Of a DNA stretch of 64,000 nucleotides, positions 37,170-45,409 are shown piece after piece. How positions within the stretch are numbered: the stretch's first letter is position 1; every line of letters starts with the position of its first letter. The DNA comes from Paucibacter sp. DJ2R-2. Lineage in GTDB: Bacteria; Pseudomonadota; Gammaproteobacteria; Burkholderiales; Burkholderiaceae_C. The position numbers and the translations under genes are program-made. The stretch is taken from assembly GCF_025717675.1 (NCBI RefSeq), contig NZ_JAJIRT010000005.1, positions 124,001 through 188,000 on the forward strand, read 5' to 3'. The notes under the pieces were generated by a model. It did not search any database, was not told the DNA's origin, and worked only from the letters and a program-made list of their open reading frames with translations.

Positions 37170-37947
37170 CGACGAGGCCTTGGCGCGCAGCAATCTGCAG
37201 CTGGCCTTGGCCGAACATCCGCAGTGGCGCTGCGTGGGTGCATGCGCCAGTGCCGCCGAAGCGCGCGTGGCCCTGGCGCAGCGCGAGGTCGACCTGCTCT
37301 TGCTGGACATTCAGATGCCGCGCCAGAACGGCCTGGCCTTCGCGGCCGAGCTGGCCCAACAGCCCTCATCGCAGACGCCCTTGGTGGTTTTCGTCACCGC
37401 CTACGACGAGCATGCCTTGAGCGCCTTCGATGTGTTCGCGCTCGACTACCTGCTCAAGCCCTTCGACGACCAGCGCTTTGCCGCCATGCTGGGCCGGGCC
37501 GAGCAGTGGCTCGGCCTGCAGCAGGGTGCGGCCCTGCAAGCCGAGGCCATGCAGGCTTTTGTGCGCGAACAGCAAAGCCGCGCCGCCGGCGACGGCCTGC
37601 CGGAGCTGCCCGTCCTCAGCGTGCGGTCGGTGGGGCGGGTTGAACGCATTGCCGTGGCCGAGATCGAGTGGATTTCCGCGGCCGGCAATTATGTGGAACT
37701 GCATCTGGCGCCAACTGCATCTGCGGCGGCGCGCGTGGTCCTGCATCGCTCCACGCTGGCCGCGCTGGAGGAGAGACTTCCGCGTGGGCAGTTCCAGCGC
37801 GTGCACCGAACGGCTCTGGTGCGACCCGAGACCTTTGCCAGCTTGGCCGTCACGGGCGACAGCACTTACGCACTGAGCTTGCGTTCGGGCGAGGTGGTGC
37901 CGGTCAGCGAGCGCTTTGTCAAAGAGGTGCGGGCGCGCTTCGGCTGA
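37138..37947 (+). CDS. LytTR-type response regulator
   Basis: A 269-residue regulator. The receiver domain (1-120) has the acidic pair DDE near residue 11, phosphoacceptor D57 (LLLLDIQMPRQNG) and the conserved KPFDD. The C-terminal LytTR DNA-binding domain starts near 160 (RIAVAEIEWISAAGNYVELH, LEERLPRGQFQRVHRTALV). Such proteins bind paired short direct repeats upstream of targets. It overlaps the kinase gene by 32 bases. Targets are not visible in the window with certainty. Confidence 0.95.
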   Translation: MMKMWNALIVDDEALARSNLQLALAEHPQWRCVGACASAAEARVALAQREVDLLLLDIQMPRQNGLAFAAELAQQPSSQTPLVVFVTAYDEHALSAFDVFALDYLLKPFDDQRFAAMLGRAEQWLGLQQGAALQAEAMQAFVREQQSRAAGDGLPELPVLSVRSVGRVERIAVAEIEWISAAGNYVELHLAPTASAAARVVLHRSTLAALEERLPRGQFQRVHRTALVRPETFASLAVTGDSTYALSLRSGEVVPVSERFVKEVRARFG

Positions 37948-38033
37948 AGCAGGCGTCCTGTGGGGCTCAAGGCCTTCCTTCGGTCCCACCTCAGCCTGGG
38001 CGCAGGCAGGCGCTCAGGCCTTCGACAGGCGTC

Positions 38034-38055
38034 GGACAGGCCGCAGGGCCTGTCC
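38034..38055. other. Stable hairpin between convergent genes
   Basis: GGACAGGCC and GGCCTGTCC pair perfectly around a GCAG tetraloop between the LytTR gene and the TonB-dependent receptor gene. There is no U-run on either strand, so it is at most a transcript-end stabiliser or Rho-independent-like element. Confidence 0.45.
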
Positions 38056-38066
38056 TCGGTCCTGTC

Positions 38067-41000
38067 TTAGAACTTCACGTCGTAGGAGACGGTGAGCTTG
38101 ACGGCGCGGGCGGCGGCGGTGGCGAGGGTGCCGTTGGCGGTGGCATCCACGGCCACCGACCGGATCACATTGCGGTCTTCGCGCACGGTGATGGCTTGCT
38201 GGCGGTTCAGTACATTGAACACATCGACCTTCAGGCCCAGGCCCTTCAGAGCACGCGGCTGGTAGCTCAGGTTCAGATCCAGACGCTGCTCCATGGGCAG
38301 ATTGCCGATGGCGCCGCGCGGTGAGAGCTGGCCCTCGCAGTAGTGGAAGTTGTAGGACGGCGAACCTGCGCCCTGCCCAGGGGCGGTCGTGTAGGTGTTC
38401 AGGCAGCTGATGGGGCGGCCCGAAGCCAGCACTGCGGCACCACCGACGGTCCACTCGTCATTGAACTGGTAGAAGCCATAGGCCTTGAGCTGGTGGGTGC
38501 GGTGGTTGGCCAGCGGGCCGTAGGCGCCGATCATCACGTCGCCGTTGTCCCATGTCTGGGTGGCGGCCACATCGGTCTGCGCCACATCCGACAGCGTCTG
38601 CCCTTCGGTGTTGCCATAGTTGCGCGACCAGGTGTAGTTGACCTTGCCGTACCAGCCGTTGCGCAGCGCGTGCTCCAGGAACAGGTCCAGGGCCACATAG
38701 CTGCGTTTGGCCTTGGGCAGGCCCATCTCTTCCGGCGTCAGGCTCACGCGGTGGTACTTCTTGCCGTCACCGGCGAAGTCCACATCGAGATCGACCTTCT
38801 CGCCCGGGTTGACCGAGGCGCAGTTGAAGCCGGGGTAGTTCGAGTTGTCCACACCATTGGCCACGGCCCAGGCGTCGATCGGCGTCTGGTCGCAGTAGTC
38901 GTCGATGGTCGAGCGCAGCTTGCGGTAGGTCAGGCGGGCACCGAAGGCCAGGTCCTTCTGCAGCGCCTTTTCGAAGCCGAGGACGATTTCGTCCTGGTAG
39001 GTCGGCTTCAGATTCGTGGCGGTGATCTGGCGCACGTCTTTGCGCTGACCCAGCTCGTTATTGGCCGAACGAGGTTCGGACACCTGGTTCAGGCCGGTCG
39101 GTGCACCGGTGGTCGGATCGATGCCGGTATAGCCGAAGATCTGGCTGGTGCCTGTTGAAGGGCTGGCTCCACGCACGGCGAGGTGGGTCGGGATCTGGAT
39201 GAAATAGCGGCCGGCCGAACCGAAGAGCTTGAGCGAGCCGTCGCCGTTCACGTCAAAGGCGGCCGCTAGACGCGGGGCGATCTGGTTCTTCTGGTCGATG
39301 AACTTCTCGTTGAAGTGGTTGCGGTTGTTGTAATCCTCCTTGCGGATGCCGGCCGTCAGCAGCAGCTGCTTGTTGACCTGCCAGCGGTCTTCCAGATAGA
39401 GCGCGGACTGGTCGGAGTAGGCATCGGTCAGGTCATCGAACAGGGCGCGCACGACGTAGAAGCCCTGCTTTTGCAGCGCGGTCGGCGCCGGGCCGCCGGT
39501 CAGCAAATTGAAGGTCTTGCCGGCCAGGCGCACGGCGCTGGGGTTGGGGGCCTTCACGAAGCTCCAGGTGCCGCCACCGGCGGTGAAATCACCGGCAGCC
39601 ACCGAGCTCAGCTTGTTGTCGTCGATGCCGGCGCGCAGGGAGTGGCTGCCCAGCTGGTATTCGACGTCGATGCGCTTGCTCTTGATGGTGTCATGCGCGT
39701 CCTTGCCGCTCATCAAGGAGCCCACCAGAGGGTTGGGGTTGAAGTAGTTCAAGCCGGGCGCCTGGGTGCCGGCCGGGAACGTGACGCCGAACAAGGCTTT
39801 GGCCGGGTCGTAGATGTCGGCGCCGGCGATGCCGTTGAAGTGCTTGACGCGGCTTTCACCGACCAGGGCGGTGACGGTCAGGTCCGACGTCAGGTAGCCG
39901 GTGTACTTCAGGATGTTGACGTCGCCGCCATCGGGGGTCTGGCCGGCGATGTTCTTGTAGTTCAGGGTGATGGGCGCGCCGGCTACGCGGCTGAAGGTGC
40001 TGTAGTCATAGCCCGAGTAGGTGCTGTCGCGGGTGGAGTTGTCGCGGATGGCGGTCAGCTCCAGGCGGTGTTCGTCGCTGAGGTTCCAGTCCAGCTTGGA
40101 GAACAGACGCTGGCTGCGGTCCTTGTCTTCGGTCCAGCCCCACTTGAGCACCGAGGCGTTGTCGGTCGACAGATTGTTCAAGCGCACGCGGCTGTTCTTG
40201 TTGTCGTTTTGCTGGGCCGCGATGAAGAGGAAGAGCTTGTCCTTGATCAGCGGGCCGCCGACATAGGCGCCTACTTCGGTCTTGCTCAGGCTGTCATCGG
40301 CGCGGAAGCGGCGCAGCTGGCCGTCGGTCTTGGCATTCACGGCCGCGCCCGTCGTCGGGTAGTTCAGGTTCACGCTCTTGCCGCGCAGCCCTGCCGGCTC
40401 GGTGCTGAACATCACACCGCCTTCCCATTGGTTGCTGCCGCTCTTGGTGATGATGTTGACGACGCCGCCCACCGAGCGGCCGAACTCGGCGCCCATGCCG
40501 CCGGTCAGCACCTGCAGTTCCTGGATGGCACCGAAGGGCAGCTCGCTGGCGCCCAGCTGGGTGAGGGGGTTGGTGACCGGGAAGCCGTTGATGTAGGAGG
40601 CGTTCTCCGAAGCCGCGCCGCCGGCGAAGCTGGAGCCGCCCGAGTAGCGGCTGTCGGCCGCCGTGGTGTTGGGGGCGAGCAGCACGACGGCGGTGACATT
40701 CTTGGCCACCGGCAAGGCGGCCAGCTTCTCGGCCGAGAAGCTGGTGCTGCTGCTGGTCTTGGTCACGTCGATGACCTTGCGCGTGCCGGTCACCAGCACC
40801 GCTTCCAGGGTGTTGCCGGCGTTGGCAAAGCTGATTTCCTGGTTTTGGCTGGCGGACAGTTCGATGTCGTCACGCGTTTCGACGACCTTGCCATCGCGCA
40901 AGAGCTGCAGGCGGTAGCTGCCCGGCGGCACCGAGGCGAAGTTGAAGCGACCGCTGGCATCGCCGGGCACGCTGCGCTTGGCGCCGGTGGCCTTGTTCTC

Positions 41001-41156
41001 GAGCTGGATCACGGTGCCGGGAGCAGCGCTGACCGTGCCGTAAATGGAGCCGGCCGTGTTGGACTGGGCCAGCACGGGCGCGGGCATGCTGAGCATCAGC
41101 ACCGCGCTGCCGAAGGCCAGCGCGAGTGAGCGGGCCAGGCTTGTTTTCTTGTACAT
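38067..41156 (-). CDS. TonB-dependent receptor, Oar-like, with carboxypeptidase-regulatory N-terminal domain
   Basis: A 1029-residue outer-membrane protein. The signal peptide ends VLAQSN. Residues about 36-110 are an Ig-like carboxypeptidase-regulatory domain (GSIYGTVSAAPG, GRFNFASVPPGSYRL). A short TonB-box-like stretch LEAVLVTGT lies near 117, then the plug (NVTAVVLLAPNTTAADSRYSG, GAEFGRSVGGVVNIITKSG) and a 22-strand barrel ending in aromatic Phe (SYDVKF). The Oar subfamily has large plugs and is linked to protein or polysaccharide interaction as well as uptake. Ligand unknown. It is convergent with the LytTR gene. TonB-like proteins in this window lack membrane anchors, so energy must come from a TonB elsewhere. 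Confidence 0.93.
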   Translation of the reverse strand: MYKKTSLARSLALAFGSAVLMLSMPAPVLAQSNTAGSIYGTVSAAPGTVIQLENKATGAKRSVPGDASGRFNFASVPPGSYRLQLLRDGKVVETRDDIELSASQNQEISFANAGNTLEAVLVTGTRKVIDVTKTSSSTSFSAEKLAALPVAKNVTAVVLLAPNTTAADSRYSGGSSFAGGAASENASYINGFPVTNPLTQLGASELPFGAIQELQVLTGGMGAEFGRSVGGVVNIITKSGSNQWEGGVMFSTEPAGLRGKSVNLNYPTTGAAVNAKTDGQLRRFRADDSLSKTEVGAYVGGPLIKDKLFLFIAAQQNDNKNSRVRLNNLSTDNASVLKWGWTEDKDRSQRLFSKLDWNLSDEHRLELTAIRDNSTRDSTYSGYDYSTFSRVAGAPITLNYKNIAGQTPDGGDVNILKYTGYLTSDLTVTALVGESRVKHFNGIAGADIYDPAKALFGVTFPAGTQAPGLNYFNPNPLVGSLMSGKDAHDTIKSKRIDVEYQLGSHSLRAGIDDNKLSSVAAGDFTAGGGTWSFVKAPNPSAVRLAGKTFNLLTGGPAPTALQKQGFYVVRALFDDLTDAYSDQSALYLEDRWQVNKQLLLTAGIRKEDYNNRNHFNEKFIDQKNQIAPRLAAAFDVNGDGSLKLFGSAGRYFIQIPTHLAVRGASPSTGTSQIFGYTGIDPTTGAPTGLNQVSEPRSANNELGQRKDVRQITATNLKPTYQDEIVLGFEKALQKDLAFGARLTYRKLRSTIDDYCDQTPIDAWAVANGVDNSNYPGFNCASVNPGEKVDLDVDFAGDGKKYHRVSLTPEEMGLPKAKRSYVALDLFLEHALRNGWYGKVNYTWSRNYGNTEGQTLSDVAQTDVAATQTWDNGDVMIGAYGPLANHRTHQLKAYGFYQFNDEWTVGGAAVLASGRPISCLNTYTTAPGQGAGSPSYNFHYCEGQLSPRGAIGNLPMEQRLDLNLSYQPRALKGLGLKVDVFNVLNRQQAITVREDRNVIRSVAVDATANGTLATAAARAVKLTVSYDVKF

Positions 41157-41505
41157 GGGGAATGTCTCCGAGGGCTAGAAGCTGGTGGAAAGGTTTTGAG
41201 AGCTCCACACCCGGCCGCAATGCGCTCGGCCTGCAGGGGTGGGATGGCGCGACTCTAGAAATCGCCGCGCTCCCTGCTGTTTGGCAGTGACGAAGGTCCG
41301 CTCTGCTGACGCCGGCCCGTCAGCGCCGTTGCCAAAGGGAACAAACGCCGACGGTCTGTGAGCAAAGCCGGCGTACGGTGGCCCGAACCCGGGGCGACCC
41401 GGCTTCGTCACTCCGCACTTGAGGCGCGAGGCCGCGCCTTCCACAGTGCGAGCCAATCCGCCACCGGCCCGGTCGGCGCATCACCCTGCCCTCAAGGAGA
41501 CCGCC
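41157..41505. other. Non-coding gap between the receptor gene and a small hypothetical gene
   Basis: About 350 bases hold the 5' leader of the minus-strand receptor gene and the promoter region of the plus-strand small gene. No clear repeat, Fur-like box or RNA element was recognised. An AAGGAG sits at 41494 before the next gene. Confidence 0.5.
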
Positions 41506-41742
41506 ATGCCCGAGAAACGACCCCGCTGGAATCGCCTGAGTGCCACCGAGCTGGAGCGCGAACGCGCCCAGGTTCGCGCTAAGGAGCGGCAGCTGCGCCA
41601 GCGCCTGGCCCGCCAGGAACAGGCCGCGGCCGGCCGCCGGCTCGGGCCGCAGCACGCCCACAGCCTGGACCAGCTGCGCCAACAGGTGTCTGGCATGCAG
41701 GCCACGGCCCTGGCCCTGCAAGCGCGGGCGCAGCAGCGCTGA
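41506..41742 (+). CDS. Small charged coiled-coil protein of unknown function
   Basis: A 78-residue soluble protein, very rich in Arg, Glu and Gln (about residues 15-45), probably a single coiled coil. The start at MPEKRPRWNRL has a good AAGGAG seven bases upstream. No signal peptide or known family. Neighbour context gives no clue. Confidence 0.6.
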   Translation: MPEKRPRWNRLSATELERERAQVRAKERQLRQRLARQEQAAAGRRLGPQHAHSLDQLRQQVSGMQATALALQARAQQR

Positions 41743-41957
41743 CCGTTGTATCCCGGTGGACCTGGCGGCCTCTCGCGGGCCTACTGCCCCCCCCCGATTC
41801 GTGATGGACTTGGCACTCTTTACAGCGCCTTACCCCTTGTTGCAGCCTTGCCCGAGTCGGCGCGGCACCATGAAGACGCTCAAGAAAGAAAGATAGATAG
41901 AAAAGAGTGGGGCCTGTTCAGGGACAGTGCCCTTCACGGCGTCGATGGGGGTACATC

Positions 41958-42380
41958 ATGAGATTCGAAGGCAAGCTGAGTACGTGGACCGCTTTGCGCG
42001 GCTACGGCAGCATCGCCCCGCTGGACGGCGGGCAGGAGTTGTTCGTACACATATCCGCATTTCCACCCGATGGCGAGCAGCCGGTGCTGGGTGAGGTCTT
42101 GAGCTTCGAAGTGGTCAGCGGGCGAGACGGCCGCAAGCAGGCACAGCGGGTCATGCGCTCCACGCGCAAGCGGGTCGACCAGGCGCCGCCTATGCCACCC
42201 GGCGGGCGTCTGCAGGGCGCCGCCTACCACCAGCGCCGGCAGCTGCAGCGCCGCCTGGCTTGGGCCACGGCCTGCGCGGCCCTGCTCTTGGCCTTGGGCA
42301 CGGTGGTGTGGCTGGACCTGAGCCGCGCCGATGCCGGCCCGGTCTTGATGCAGCATCTGGCCCACGGCCCCAGCCGCTGA
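41958..42380 (+). CDS. Cold-shock domain protein with a C-terminal transmembrane helix
   Basis: A 140-residue fusion. Residues 1-68 are a cold-shock domain with RNP-like motifs (GYGSIAPLD, ELFVHISAF; the usual GFGFI/VFVHIS). A basic linker follows, then one hydrophobic helix about 101-119 (ATACAALLLALGTVVWL). Many proteobacteria have CSD-DUF1294 proteins with several helices; this one has only a single helix. It may tether RNA-binding activity to the inner membrane. The start MRFEGKL matches other members. Confidence 0.8.
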   Translation: MRFEGKLSTWTALRGYGSIAPLDGGQELFVHISAFPPDGEQPVLGEVLSFEVVSGRDGRKQAQRVMRSTRKRVDQAPPMPPGGRLQGAAYHQRRQLQRRLAWATACAALLLALGTVVWLDLSRADAGPVLMQHLAHGPSR

Positions 42381-42415
42381 ATGTGGCCACTTGTGGCCGG
42401 CTCAGGCGCCTGGCC

Positions 42416-42928
42416 TCAGTCCTTGACCCAGGACACGCCGCCGCCGCCACTGCCTTTGCGTTCCGCGTTCTTGCGCGTGCGCAGCACCGCTTCGAAGGCT
42501 TGCTGGGCGCCGTTGCTGATGGCCACCAGCAAGCCGCTCATGTCCTCGCTGCTCAGGGTGTCGGTGTCGCGACGGAACTGCTTGATCGCCGGCGCCAGCA
42601 TCTCCTTGGCCACGGCCGGATGGGTGACGGTGACCACCAGCATGGATTGGAAGAGGTCAGGGAAGCGCGTGCACAAGGCCTTGATGCGTTTGAGCGCCTG
42701 GGCCGGCGAGCTGCGGTGGCCGGGGGCAATCCATTTCACCTCGTCGTTGGCCTCGACCAGCTCGGCTTCGAGGATGCGGATCCGGGTCAACAGGTATTCG
42801 CAGTCGCGCGCGGCCATGGCCTGCAGTTCCGCTTCGTCGTCGCTTTCGGCGTGGGGGTAGCGCTCTTGCACCATGCGCGCGAGCGCTGCCTCAAGCTCGG
42901 GCAAGGTGGGGGCAGGGGCTTCAGCCAT
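42416..42928 (-). CDS. Cytoplasmic protein of unknown function
   Basis: A 170-residue protein, mostly helical and charged, without a signal peptide or transmembrane segment. The start is placed at MAEAPAPTL, the ATG nearest the conserved-looking body. A Gly-rich stretch (KGSGGGGVSWVKD) ends it. No domain is recognised. It is divergent from the amidase gene. The frame stays open upstream but that sequence reads like non-coding DNA. Confidence 0.65.
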   Translation of the reverse strand: MAEAPAPTLPELEAALARMVQERYPHAESDDEAELQAMAARDCEYLLTRIRILEAELVEANDEVKWIAPGHRSSPAQALKRIKALCTRFPDLFQSMLVVTVTHPAVAKEMLAPAIKQFRRDTDTLSSEDMSGLLVAISNGAQQAFEAVLRTRKNAERKGSGGGGVSWVKD

Positions 42929-43148
42929 GGCGAGACCTGGGAAAGCGGCACGAAGTCGGAGTTTCGGCCGCGGCCCGCAGAACTTGAGGCGTGGGTCGGT
43001 CTCATGACGGTTTTTCGACCGGCCCGCCCGGGCTTGTCCTAGGGTGCAAGGCGCGGCCGGGCTGGTCACAATGCCCGGCTCTGTCTTGTCATGCAGTCCC
43101 TCCACAAGCCAGCCAGCTTCGCCACACTGCACACGACACGGACCCCGT

Positions 43149-44765
43149 ATGAGCACTCAAGACAGTTTCCTGAACCGGCGCGGCTTTGTCGCCGGATCCC
43201 TGAGCTTGGGGGCTGCCTTGGCCCAGGCCGCTGAACCGGTCGCGTCTGTGACGCCCCTGCCACCAGGCCGCCTCGACGCCCTCGACCTGCAAGGCGTTCA
43301 GCAAGGTCTGGCCAGCGGTCAGCTGAGCGCGGAAAGCCTGACCCGCCATTACCTGCGCCGCATCAATGCGCTGGATCGCCAGGGGCCGCAGCTGCGTTCG
43401 GTGATCGAGCTCAACCCACAGGCGCTGGCGCAGGCGATCGAGCTGGACCGCGAACGCCGCGACAAGCGCCGTGGCCCGCGCGGACCGCTGCACGGCGTGC
43501 CGGTGCTGCTCAAGGACAATATCGCCACCGCCGATGCCATGAGCACCACGGCCGGCTCGCTGGCGCTGGCCGGCCTGCACGCCAGCCGCGACGCCTTTCT
43601 GGTCGCCCGCCTGCGTGCCGCCGGCGCCGTCATCCTGGGCAAAACCAATCTCAGCGAATGGGCCAATATCCGTTCGAGCCGCTCGACCAGCGGCTGGAGC
43701 AGCCGCGGCGGCCAGACCCGTCACCCCCATGTGCTGGCGCGCAACCCCAGCGGTTCCAGCTCCGGCTCGGCCGTGGCCGTGTCGGCCGGCTTGTGCGCCT
43801 TGGCCGTGGGCACCGAGACCGATGGCTCCATCATTTCACCGGCCAGCATCTGCGGCATCGTCGGCCTCAAGCCCACGGTCGGCCTGGTCAGCCGCAGCGG
43901 CGTCATCCCCATCTCGGCCAGCCAGGACACGGCCGGCCCCATGACCCGATATGTGCGTGATGCCGCTGCCTTGCTGCAGGTGTTGGCCGCGCCCGATACC
44001 GAGGACCGCGCCACCGCCGCCGCGCCCAAGCCTGTTGATTACCTCACCGGCCTGCGCAAGGACGCCCTGCGCGGTGCCCGTATCGGCGTGCTGCGCGGCG
44101 CCCAGCCGCCCCAGCCCCAGGTGAACGCCTTGTTCGAGCAGGCCCTGACCGTGCTCAAGGCCCAGGGGGCAGTTCTGATCGATCAGGACCTCAAGATCCC
44201 GCACCAGGAGAAGTACGGCGACAGCGAAATGACCGTGCTCATGCACGAGTTGAAGGTCGGCCTGGCCGAATACCTGGCCGCCTACCAGCCCGATGCGCCG
44301 GTCAAGGACCTGGCCGGCCTGATCGCCTGGAACCAGGCCCATGCCAAGACTGTCATGCCCTTCTTCGATCAGGAGTTGTTCGAGATGTCCCAGGCCACTC
44401 AGGGGCTGGACAGCGAGGACTACCGCAAGGCGGTCGAAAACAACCAGCGCTACGCCCGCAAGGAAGGCTTGGACGCCTTGTTCGCCGAGCACCAACTCGA
44501 CGCTGTGGTGGCGCCCTCGGGCAATCTGGCCTGGCTCACTGACCCGCTGCTGGGCGATCACTTCACCGCGGGTGGTTTCACCTCGCCCTTTGCCGTGGCC
44601 GGCTATCCGCACCTGACCGTGCCCATGGGCCTGGTGGGCGAGCTACCGGCCGGCATCTCCTTCGGTGGCTTGGCCTGGCAGGAAGCCAAGCTGCTGGCCT
44701 ACGGCTATGCCTACGAGCAAGCCAGTCTCAAGCGGGCCGCGCCGAAGTTCTTGAGCAAGGTCTGA
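43149..44765 (+). CDS. Tat-exported amidase (amidase signature family)
   Basis: A 538-residue hydrolase. The N-terminus carries a twin-arginine motif (LNRRGFVAG) and a hydrophobic stretch ending AQAAEP. The Ser-cisSer-Lys triad of the amidase signature family is intact: K122 in LLKDNIA, the Gly/Ser-rich NPSGSSSGSAVA (about 199-210) and nucleophile S227 in TDGSIISPASICG. It resembles secreted or periplasmic amidases related to Asn/Gln-tRNA amidotransferase subunit A. Substrate unknown. A strong intrinsic terminator follows. Confidence 0.94.
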   Translation: MSTQDSFLNRRGFVAGSLSLGAALAQAAEPVASVTPLPPGRLDALDLQGVQQGLASGQLSAESLTRHYLRRINALDRQGPQLRSVIELNPQALAQAIELDRERRDKRRGPRGPLHGVPVLLKDNIATADAMSTTAGSLALAGLHASRDAFLVARLRAAGAVILGKTNLSEWANIRSSRSTSGWSSRGGQTRHPHVLARNPSGSSSGSAVAVSAGLCALAVGTETDGSIISPASICGIVGLKPTVGLVSRSGVIPISASQDTAGPMTRYVRDAAALLQVLAAPDTEDRATAAAPKPVDYLTGLRKDALRGARIGVLRGAQPPQPQVNALFEQALTVLKAQGAVLIDQDLKIPHQEKYGDSEMTVLMHELKVGLAEYLAAYQPDAPVKDLAGLIAWNQAHAKTVMPFFDQELFEMSQATQGLDSEDYRKAVENNQRYARKEGLDALFAEHQLDAVVAPSGNLAWLTDPLLGDHFTAGGFTSPFAVAGYPHLTVPMGLVGELPAGISFGGLAWQEAKLLAYGYAYEQASLKRAAPKFLSKV

Positions 44766-44789
44766 GCACGGGCCGCTTGGCGCCATAGG

Positions 44790-44816
44790 AAAAGCCCGGC
44801 GTGACCGGGCTTTTTT
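44790..44816 (+). terminator. Rho-independent terminator after the amidase gene
   Basis: AAAAGCCCGG and CCGGGCTTTT arms around CGTGA form a strong GC stem followed by TTTTTT. It lies 25 bases after the stop codon. Confidence 0.93.
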
Positions 44817-44830
44817 GCGCTTGTTCGCAG

Positions 44831-44988
44831 GTTCAGCCTTCGCGCGAGCATGCGCTCAGGCTTGAACGAGACACCGGATGCTGCGCAGGCAGCCTCTTGC
44901 TTCTGCGTTCAGCCTTCGCGCAAACATGCGCTCAGGCCTGAACGAGGCACAGCATGCTGCGCAGGCAGCATCCTGTGTCCACGTTCAG
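44831..44988. repeat. 76-bp tandem repeat, two full copies plus a partial third
   Basis: Copies begin GTTCAGCCTTCGCGC at 44831 and 44907 and a third GTTCAG at 44983, an exact 76-base period. Each copy contains an imperfect palindrome of about 37 bases (GTTCAG... to ...CTGAAC) and the block CTGCGCAGGCAGC. The third start overlaps the stop codon of the TonB-like gene on the minus strand. Confidence 0.9.
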
Positions 44989-45338
44989 TCCTCGTTGTTG
45001 AAGACGAGCTTGACTTCGTGGTGCTGCTTTTCGCCGCTGGCTTCGAAGCGCCAGTCCATCAGGGCGTTGGTGACCGAGCGGTCGAAGACCTTGCGCGGTT
45101 GCGCTTCCAGGATGTCCACGCCGGTGACCTTGCCGTCGCCGTCGATGGCCATCTTGGCGGTCACGGTGCCGCGGGTGATGGATTGCTTCTCGGCTTCACG
45201 CGGGAACTCCGGCGGCACCTTCTTGACGATCTTGGGTGCAGCGTGGGCACTCAGGGCCAGTGCCACGGTGGCGGCGAACAGGCCGGCAGCGCGCAGCAGG
45301 GAAAAGGAGGAAGCGGCGGGGGTGCGGGTGTACTTCAT
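44985..45338 (-). CDS. Small secreted TonB C-terminal-domain protein
   Basis: A 117-residue protein. A signal peptide (residues about 1-33, ending SAHAAPK) precedes nothing but a TonB-C-like domain: IVKKVPPEFPREAE, GTVTAKMAIDGDGKVTGVDIL, NALMDWRFEA and HHEVKLVFN. There is no membrane anchor or Pro-rich spacer, so it is a stand-alone periplasmic domain. It lies 71 bases after a chemoreceptor gene and could share its transcript. The 3' end merges into the 76-bp tandem repeat. Confidence 0.82.
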   Translation of the reverse strand: MKYTRTPAASSFSLLRAAGLFAATVALALSAHAAPKIVKKVPPEFPREAEKQSITRGTVTAKMAIDGDGKVTGVDILEAQPRKVFDRSVTNALMDWRFEASGEKQHHEVKLVFNNED

Positions 45339-45409
45339 GGTGCGGGTCTCGACTGCAGAAATAGAGGGTTGTGGGGCAAAGAAAAGAGGGGCGGGAAACT
45401 GGACGGCGT

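Noticed and set aside
39315-41129. Long plus-strand open frame antisense to the TonB-dependent receptor
   Set aside because: Same reason: Gly/Ala/Val-rich shadow; the receptor on the minus strand is complete with signal peptide and terminal Phe.
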